A stretch of DNA of 64,000 bases from Limisphaerales bacterium (GTDB lineage Bacteria; Verrucomicrobiota; Verrucomicrobiia; Limisphaerales; SXTU01): the NCBI GenBank assembly GCA_009773355.1, contig WRPG01000015.1:1-64000 (forward strand), written 5' to 3'. Below are positions 59,804-64,000 of this stretch, piece after piece; the first letter of the stretch is position 1; each line of letters starts with the position of its first letter. The position numbers were made by a program, and so were the translations under genes. The notes under the pieces are model-generated. The model saw only the letters and a program-made list of their open reading frames with translations. It made no database searches and was not told where the DNA came from.

Positions 59804-60394
59804 ATGCCTGAACCTTCAACTCCTGCGCCGGAGCCGGCCGATGCCCAGCTCGCCCGCGACGCCCGCGACGGAGACAGCGACGCCTTTGCCGCGCTGCTGG
59901 ACCGCCACCTGCCGCACGTCCGCACATTTCTCGCCCTCAAGGCCCCGGTGCCGCAGCTCGTGGATGAGCTGGCGCACGACACCTTCGTGTTCGCTTACCG
60001 GCATCTCGATGAGTTCGACCCGGATACGTCGTTCCGCGCGTGGCTGCGGGCCATCGCGTGGAACCTGCTGCGCGCCGAGGTCCAGCGCTTCGCCCGCGAG
60101 CGCGTGCAGTTGGAACGCTTCGCCGCGTGGCAACTGGAGGAATGGACCGCCGCCGCACCCGAGCCGTCCGCCGAGGCGGAGCATCTGATTGCTTGCGTGG
60201 GTGAACTGCCCGAGCCGCTGCGGCAGTTGGTCGCGCTGAAGTATCAGGAGGAGCGCTCCGGCGAGGAAATTGCCGCGCGGCTGGACCGCAGCGCGGTCTG
60301 GGTGCGGGTCTCGCTCTTCCGCGTCCGCCAACTGCTCCGTGAATGTGTCGAGCGCAAGGCCGCTCCCGCCGGCCCGGAGACTTCGCCCGCCTGA
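59804..60394 (+). CDS. ECF-type RNA polymerase sigma factor
   Basis: The protein has 196 residues. Region 2 is seen in DAFAALLDRHLPHVRTFLAL and AHDTFVFAYRHLDEFDPDTS, and region 4 in LRQLVALKYQEERSGEEIAA with VWVRVSLFRVRQLL as the HTH. It lacks regions 1 and 3, as in ECF sigma factors. ATG at 59804 is preferred over the frame from 59693. A FecR-like gene starts 2 nt after the stop, so the pair may form a membrane-sensed regulatory unit; no TonB receptor is seen in the window. Confidence 0.92.
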   Translation: MPEPSTPAPEPADAQLARDARDGDSDAFAALLDRHLPHVRTFLALKAPVPQLVDELAHDTFVFAYRHLDEFDPDTSFRAWLRAIAWNLLRAEVQRFARERVQLERFAAWQLEEWTAAAPEPSAEAEHLIACVGELPEPLRQLVALKYQEERSGEEIAARLDRSAVWVRVSLFRVRQLLRECVERKAAPAGPETSPA

Positions 60395-60396
60395 CC

Positions 60397-62172
60397 ATGT
60401 CCACAGAACACGAACTGGCCGCCTACCTCGACGGGACGCTCCCGGCGGCGGAGCGCGTCCGGCTCGAAGCGGAGGCGGAGCGCGACCCGGCGCTGCGGCG
60501 GCAACTCGTGCAGCAGGCCCGCATGGAAGGCGCGTTGCGCGCGGCGCTCGGGGACGAGGCCGCCGCCGCCCAAGTGCGCCGCGCCGTGCTGACCGTCGTG
60601 CGAGGCCAGACCGAGGCCGCGCTCAAGCAAAGCGTGCTGTCCGACACCGTGCATCTGCGGCGCGAGCACTGGTGGACCCGATCCCTCGCCCTCGCGTGGC
60701 CACGCGCCTTCCGGCTGCCGGCGCTGGCGGGCGCGGCCATGCTGGTCCTGCTCGCGTTGGTGGTCTGGAAGGAAGGTTCACCCGCACCGCACCGCACCGC
60801 ACCGGTCGCGAGCCTCGAACTGCCGGCCCGGCTCATTGCCACGCGTGAAGTGTGGGACGGACTCAACACGGACGCCGCGCGCTGGCAGGCGGTCCCCGGC
60901 CAGCGCCTGCAACTGCCGACCAACGGGTCCGCGACGCTGGCGTTCGCCGATGGTTCCGCGCTGCAACTCGACCCGGGCACCGTGATTGAGTTCAGCGCCC
61001 CGCCGGAAGGCGCGGTCGCGGGCGGCAAGCAGTTGCGCCTCGTGGCTGGCTCCTTCACCGCGCAGGTGAAGCCGCAGCCGCCGGCCAGCCCGCTGCGCGT
61101 CCACACGCCGCACGCGGTTGTGACGGTGGTGGGCACGGAGTTCGGCCTGAGCGTCGCGGGCACGAATACGCAGTTGGAAGTCGTCTCCGGCTCGGTGAAG
61201 CTGGCGCGCAATCTCACCGACCGCGCGCTCACCGTCGGTGCAGGCGAGACGGCGGTGGCCTCGCGCGACCAAGTCCCGCAGCCCTCGCGCCTGCCCCGCA
61301 ACCCGCTGCACTGGCCCTTCGCCAGCGACAGCGTTTGGAACCGTCCGCTTGGTTCAGGCGCGCGCTTCGAGCCGGTCAGCGCGCGACCCTTCACCGCAGA
61401 CGGCCCGCTCCTCAATCCCACGCGCAGCCGGCGACCGCACCTCGCCGACCCGGCCGGGCCGCTGCGCGGCGTGTGGGAGAACGGGCGTTGGCGGGGTGAC
61501 ATTCGCCTGACCGACGTGAATTCCCTGCCACGCGTCCGCACCGAGCCAGTGGTCATCCTGCAACCGGCGCGGCGGCACGCGCTGGAGCTGCTGGGCATCC
61601 AAATCCGCAGCGACGGGGACATTGACGCTGCCGTGGTGGAGACACTGGACCTCGCCGGCTCGGGGCTGGGGCGTTCGCAACCCGGTTTGCGACCGCATGG
61701 CTTTTCAAGTTTGGGCGGCCTGCTGCGCTACGGCGAGCCGCACAACGGCGTCCGCCATGTGCTTTCCGCGCGTGTCAGCACGGACCGCTTGCGCAGCGGC
61801 GCATGGCCGACGTGGCCCGGCCTCGGGAATCCGGTGCCGCCGGGCTTTGGCAGCGCCACCAGCAACTTGCGCATCGGCACGTTGCTGGCGCTCCCGCCGG
61901 AGGTGGACGTGGCCGCGCTGGGCCTGGGCACGAGCGGGCCGGCCTTCGAGCTGGCGCGTGCGTTGCAGGACTTCGGCGTGTATGTCACCGGGATTGGGCC
62001 AGAGCCGTTTCTGGTGCTGCTGGGCGAGGAACGTCCCGGCGCGGAGTGGGAGCAGGCGGCGTTCAACCGCATCGTGCCGCTGCTGCAAGTCGTCGTGAAC
62101 AACATGCCGGAAACGCCCGGCGGTGGCGGCACGCCGCGCCGCGCGCCCGCGCCGGAGTTGATTCCCCGCTGA
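60397..62172 (+). CDS. FecR-domain membrane protein
   Basis: The protein has 591 residues. The cytoplasmic part (about 1-110, ELAAYLDGTLPAAERVRLEA) resembles an anti-sigma start; one transmembrane helix follows (LAGAAMLVLLALVVW). The FecR domain is at about 180-300: LQLPTNGSATLAFADGSALQ, GSFTAQVKPQPPASPLRVHT and VTVVGTEFGLSVAG. The C-terminal half is a long periplasmic region with beta-strand character and no known family. Longer than classical FecR (about 320 residues), as is common in Planctomycetes/Verrucomicrobia relatives. Confidence 0.9.
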   Translation: MSTEHELAAYLDGTLPAAERVRLEAEAERDPALRRQLVQQARMEGALRAALGDEAAAAQVRRAVLTVVRGQTEAALKQSVLSDTVHLRREHWWTRSLALAWPRAFRLPALAGAAMLVLLALVVWKEGSPAPHRTAPVASLELPARLIATREVWDGLNTDAARWQAVPGQRLQLPTNGSATLAFADGSALQLDPGTVIEFSAPPEGAVAGGKQLRLVAGSFTAQVKPQPPASPLRVHTPHAVVTVVGTEFGLSVAGTNTQLEVVSGSVKLARNLTDRALTVGAGETAVASRDQVPQPSRLPRNPLHWPFASDSVWNRPLGSGARFEPVSARPFTADGPLLNPTRSRRPHLADPAGPLRGVWENGRWRGDIRLTDVNSLPRVRTEPVVILQPARRHALELLGIQIRSDGDIDAAVVETLDLAGSGLGRSQPGLRPHGFSSLGGLLRYGEPHNGVRHVLSARVSTDRLRSGAWPTWPGLGNPVPPGFGSATSNLRIGTLLALPPEVDVAALGLGTSGPAFELARALQDFGVYVTGIGPEPFLVLLGEERPGAEWEQAAFNRIVPLLQVVVNNMPETPGGGGTPRRAPAPELIPR

Positions 62173-62249
62173 GTTTCTCCGCCGCGACTACGGAGAAAAC
62201 CTGAGCCGCTCCCTGTAACACCGTTTCCCGCCTGCGCTATGACCTTGCG

Positions 62250-64000
62250 ATGAACACGCGCACCGCTGTCACGCTCGGGTTGGTTTTGCTCACTCACAGC
62301 CTCGCCGTCGCGGCGGACTTGCTCACCAACGGCTCCTTCGAGTCCGCCGCCACGGGCTGGTCGCTGGCTGGCGGCGCGCCGCGTTACCAGCAGGTCGGCA
62401 CGGCCTACGCGGGCACGAACGCGCTGCGCGTCTTCAACCGGGCCAACTTCACCAATGCGCCACAACAGGATGTGACCGTCGCCCTCGCCGCCGCGACCAA
62501 CGGCGGGACATGGACCACGCGTTTCGCCGTGCAGGTGGCCGCGCCGACCACCGTGCGGGCATGGCTGCGCGTGGTCATGGACAACGCCGGGGTCATCGCC
62601 ACGAACCGGCTGCTGCTCGCCGAGCGCGTGGTGCGCGCGACGAACCAGTGGGAGCGCATCACCGGCACGCAGACGTTTGGCTGGCCCGGCGCGCCGTCGA
62701 GCGCGCTGTTCTACGTCGAGTGCGGCATGAAGCAGGAGCCAACCGGGAAGGCGTATCCCGACGCCATCTTCGATGACTTCGCGATTCGGCCCGACACGGA
62801 CGGCGATGGCTTGTGGGACGAGGAGGAAGTGCCCGTCGCCCAAGGCGGTCTCGGAACGAGTCCGACGAACGCGGACACCGACGGCGATGGCCTGCGCGAC
62901 GGCTGGGAAGTGGCCAACGGCACGAACCCGCTGGTGGCCGATGCGACGGCCGACCCGGACGGCGATGGCTTCACGAACTGGCAGGAGTTTCGCACAGCCA
63001 CCAGCGCGACGAATGCGCTCTCGTCCCCCGGCAAGCCCACGCACGCCGCGCTCACCACCAACGCCACCGCCGTGCTCAAGTATCTCGCGAAGCTCCCGCT
63101 CGCCGCGACCAACCGCGTGCTCGTCGGCCAGCATCTCACCGATACCGGGCCGGAGTGGACGAACCTCGTTGTGCGGCTCCAGCAGCGCACGGGGCAGTGG
63201 CCGGGGCTGGTGAGTTTCACGGCTGAGAGTCCGGTTACAAACTCGCCGGTCCAGACCGCCGGCATCCTGCCCTACGCGTTGGAGACGTGGACCAACGGCG
63301 GGCTGGTGCTCATCAAGTGGGCGCCGTGGAATCCTTGGAGCGGCAAGTTCGGTGCCGCCTCGGTGCCCACGCTGATTGACATCCCAGAGCTACTGAACCC
63401 TGCGCCCGCGCTGGCCACGAACCAAGTCGCGCGCAGCAATTACCTCGCGTGGCGGCAGACCATCGGCGACAGCCTCACGACCTTGCGCGATGCCGGCGCG
63501 CCGGTGCTCTGGCGGCCGTTCGCGGAGATGAACGGCACCTGGTTCTGGTGGGGCAACCTCCAACGCGACCACTACATTGCCCTATGGCGCGACCTGCACG
63601 GTTACTTCACGCAGACGCGCGGGCTGACGAATCTGCTGTGGGTCTTCGAGCCGGACCAGACGGTGCATCTGGTCGGCGGCACGACGAGTTCCGGCACGCC
63701 GATTGACTACTACTATCCCGGCGACGACGTGGTGGATGTGGTGGGCCACAACTTCTACGACGACGACTGGGCGCTGCCCTTCCGCAGCGATGAGATTTGG
63801 AGCCGCACCGGCAAAATCTTCGCCGTGCCGCAGGCCGGGCCGGGCCAGCTCCGCGACGGCTCGTTCGACAACCTCACTTATCTCAACGGCGTCACGAACA
63901 CGATTTCCCGCTGCGCGTTCTTCGTGCCGTGGAACAACATCACCGCCGGCACCAACACGAACTACCTCGCCATCGTGGACAACGTGAACGCCAGCAACCT
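62250..64000 (+). CDS. Secreted GH26-like glycoside hydrolase, truncated by window end
   Basis: At least 583 residues; the frame is open to the window end. A signal peptide (LGLVLLTHSLAVAA) leads to a carbohydrate-binding-like region (LLTNGSFESAATGWSLAGG). Next are calcium-binding DTDGDG repeats (about 180-230), then a GH26-like barrel: VLVGQH, VLIKWAPWNPWSG, PVLWRPFAEMNGTWFWWG with the putative acid/base Glu, and LLWVFEPDQ. Where a Glu nucleophile is expected the sequence reads FAVPQAGPG. Beta-mannanase activity is the family norm. Confidence 0.85.
   Translation, partial: MNTRTAVTLGLVLLTHSLAVAADLLTNGSFESAATGWSLAGGAPRYQQVGTAYAGTNALRVFNRANFTNAPQQDVTVALAAATNGGTWTTRFAVQVAAPTTVRAWLRVVMDNAGVIATNRLLLAERVVRATNQWERITGTQTFGWPGAPSSALFYVECGMKQEPTGKAYPDAIFDDFAIRPDTDGDGLWDEEEVPVAQGGLGTSPTNADTDGDGLRDGWEVANGTNPLVADATADPDGDGFTNWQEFRTATSATNALSSPGKPTHAALTTNATAVLKYLAKLPLAATNRVLVGQHLTDTGPEWTNLVVRLQQRTGQWPGLVSFTAESPVTNSPVQTAGILPYALETWTNGGLVLIKWAPWNPWSGKFGAASVPTLIDIPELLNPAPALATNQVARSNYLAWRQTIGDSLTTLRDAGAPVLWRPFAEMNGTWFWWGNLQRDHYIALWRDLHGYFTQTRGLTNLLWVFEPDQTVHLVGGTTSSGTPIDYYYPGDDVVDVVGHNFYDDDWALPFRSDEIWSRTGKIFAVPQAGPGQLRDGSFDNLTYLNGVTNTISRCAFFVPWNNITAGTNTNYLAIVDNVNASN

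Noticed and set aside
1-64000. tRNA or rRNA genes, and tRNA-based attachment sites for the element
   Set aside because: No convincing cloverleaf or rRNA segment was noticed by eye on either strand, and no att repeats flanking 47-56.6 kb could be defined.

Overview
The window is GC-rich and probably from a Verrucomicrobiota chromosome of the Pedosphaera/Limisphaera type. This is an inference from gene style: an ECF sigma factor followed by a FecR-like protein, a secreted GH26-like protein with DTDGDG calcium repeats, a Lys/Arg/Ala-rich histone-like protein, and several genes without Shine-Dalgarno leaders. No rRNA, tRNA or CRISPR array was recognised. The first 46 kb is an accessory or defence-like island, about 47-56.6 kb is a decayed integrase-rich element, and the right end is ordinary chromosome.

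Island, left arm (minus strand, 12712 to 979): an M48-type metallopeptidase overlaps a giant pseudokinase/DUF4011 helicase/endonuclease/WGR protein. An ARM/HEAT-like protein, a winged-helix SWIM protein and a retron-type reverse transcriptase follow. Between the SWIM gene and the RT I read a retron ncRNA directly in the sequence. It has perfect 12-nt a1/a2 inverted repeats, a TTAGC branch-site motif, an 8-bp hairpin with a UUU loop, and a long msd hairpin. RT + WHSWIM + ARM matches what I know as a type XIII retron. A beta-propeller-like gene runs in tail-to-tail.

Island, right arm (plus strand, 12903 to 26582): this begins with an ADP-ribose/NAD/RNA-repair operon. Its genes are a small ADP-ribosylation-associated protein, a frameshifted NADAR, an NrtR-like Nudix regulator, a PARG-like macro protein, a cREC-ADP-ribosylglycohydrolase fusion, the KptA/Tpt1 RNA 2'-phosphotransferase and two more ADP-ribosylglycohydrolases. 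With no large gap a MoxR-vWA ternary-type system follows: MoxR ATPase, unknown protein, zincin-vWA fusion, radical SAM enzyme, small protein and PaaK-like adenylating enzyme. The two arms diverge from a 190-bp region holding a 7-7-7 palindrome inside a predicted promoter.

40062 to 26603 (minus) is a compact relative of the E. coli yehI-L-M-P-Q cluster: two DUF4132 proteins, MoxR ATPase, DUF5682 protein, vWA protein and SWIM protein. It converges on the first MoxR system. pnuC-nadR (41952 to 40241, minus) supplies NAD precursors, which fits the NAD-consuming genes nearby. An AbiE-like nucleotidyltransferase pair, a histone-like protein and small hypotheticals follow.

47-56.6 kb holds three tyrosine-recombinase-like proteins lacking part of the catalytic set, a RuvC-like resolvase, paralogous small proteins, a DUF6573 protein, excisionase-like HTH proteins, and a mosaic scar that records tandem duplication and deletion. 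56.7-64 kb carries LysR, pirin, flavodoxin and VOC genes, then sigma/FecR-like genes and a GH26-like gene cut by the window end.
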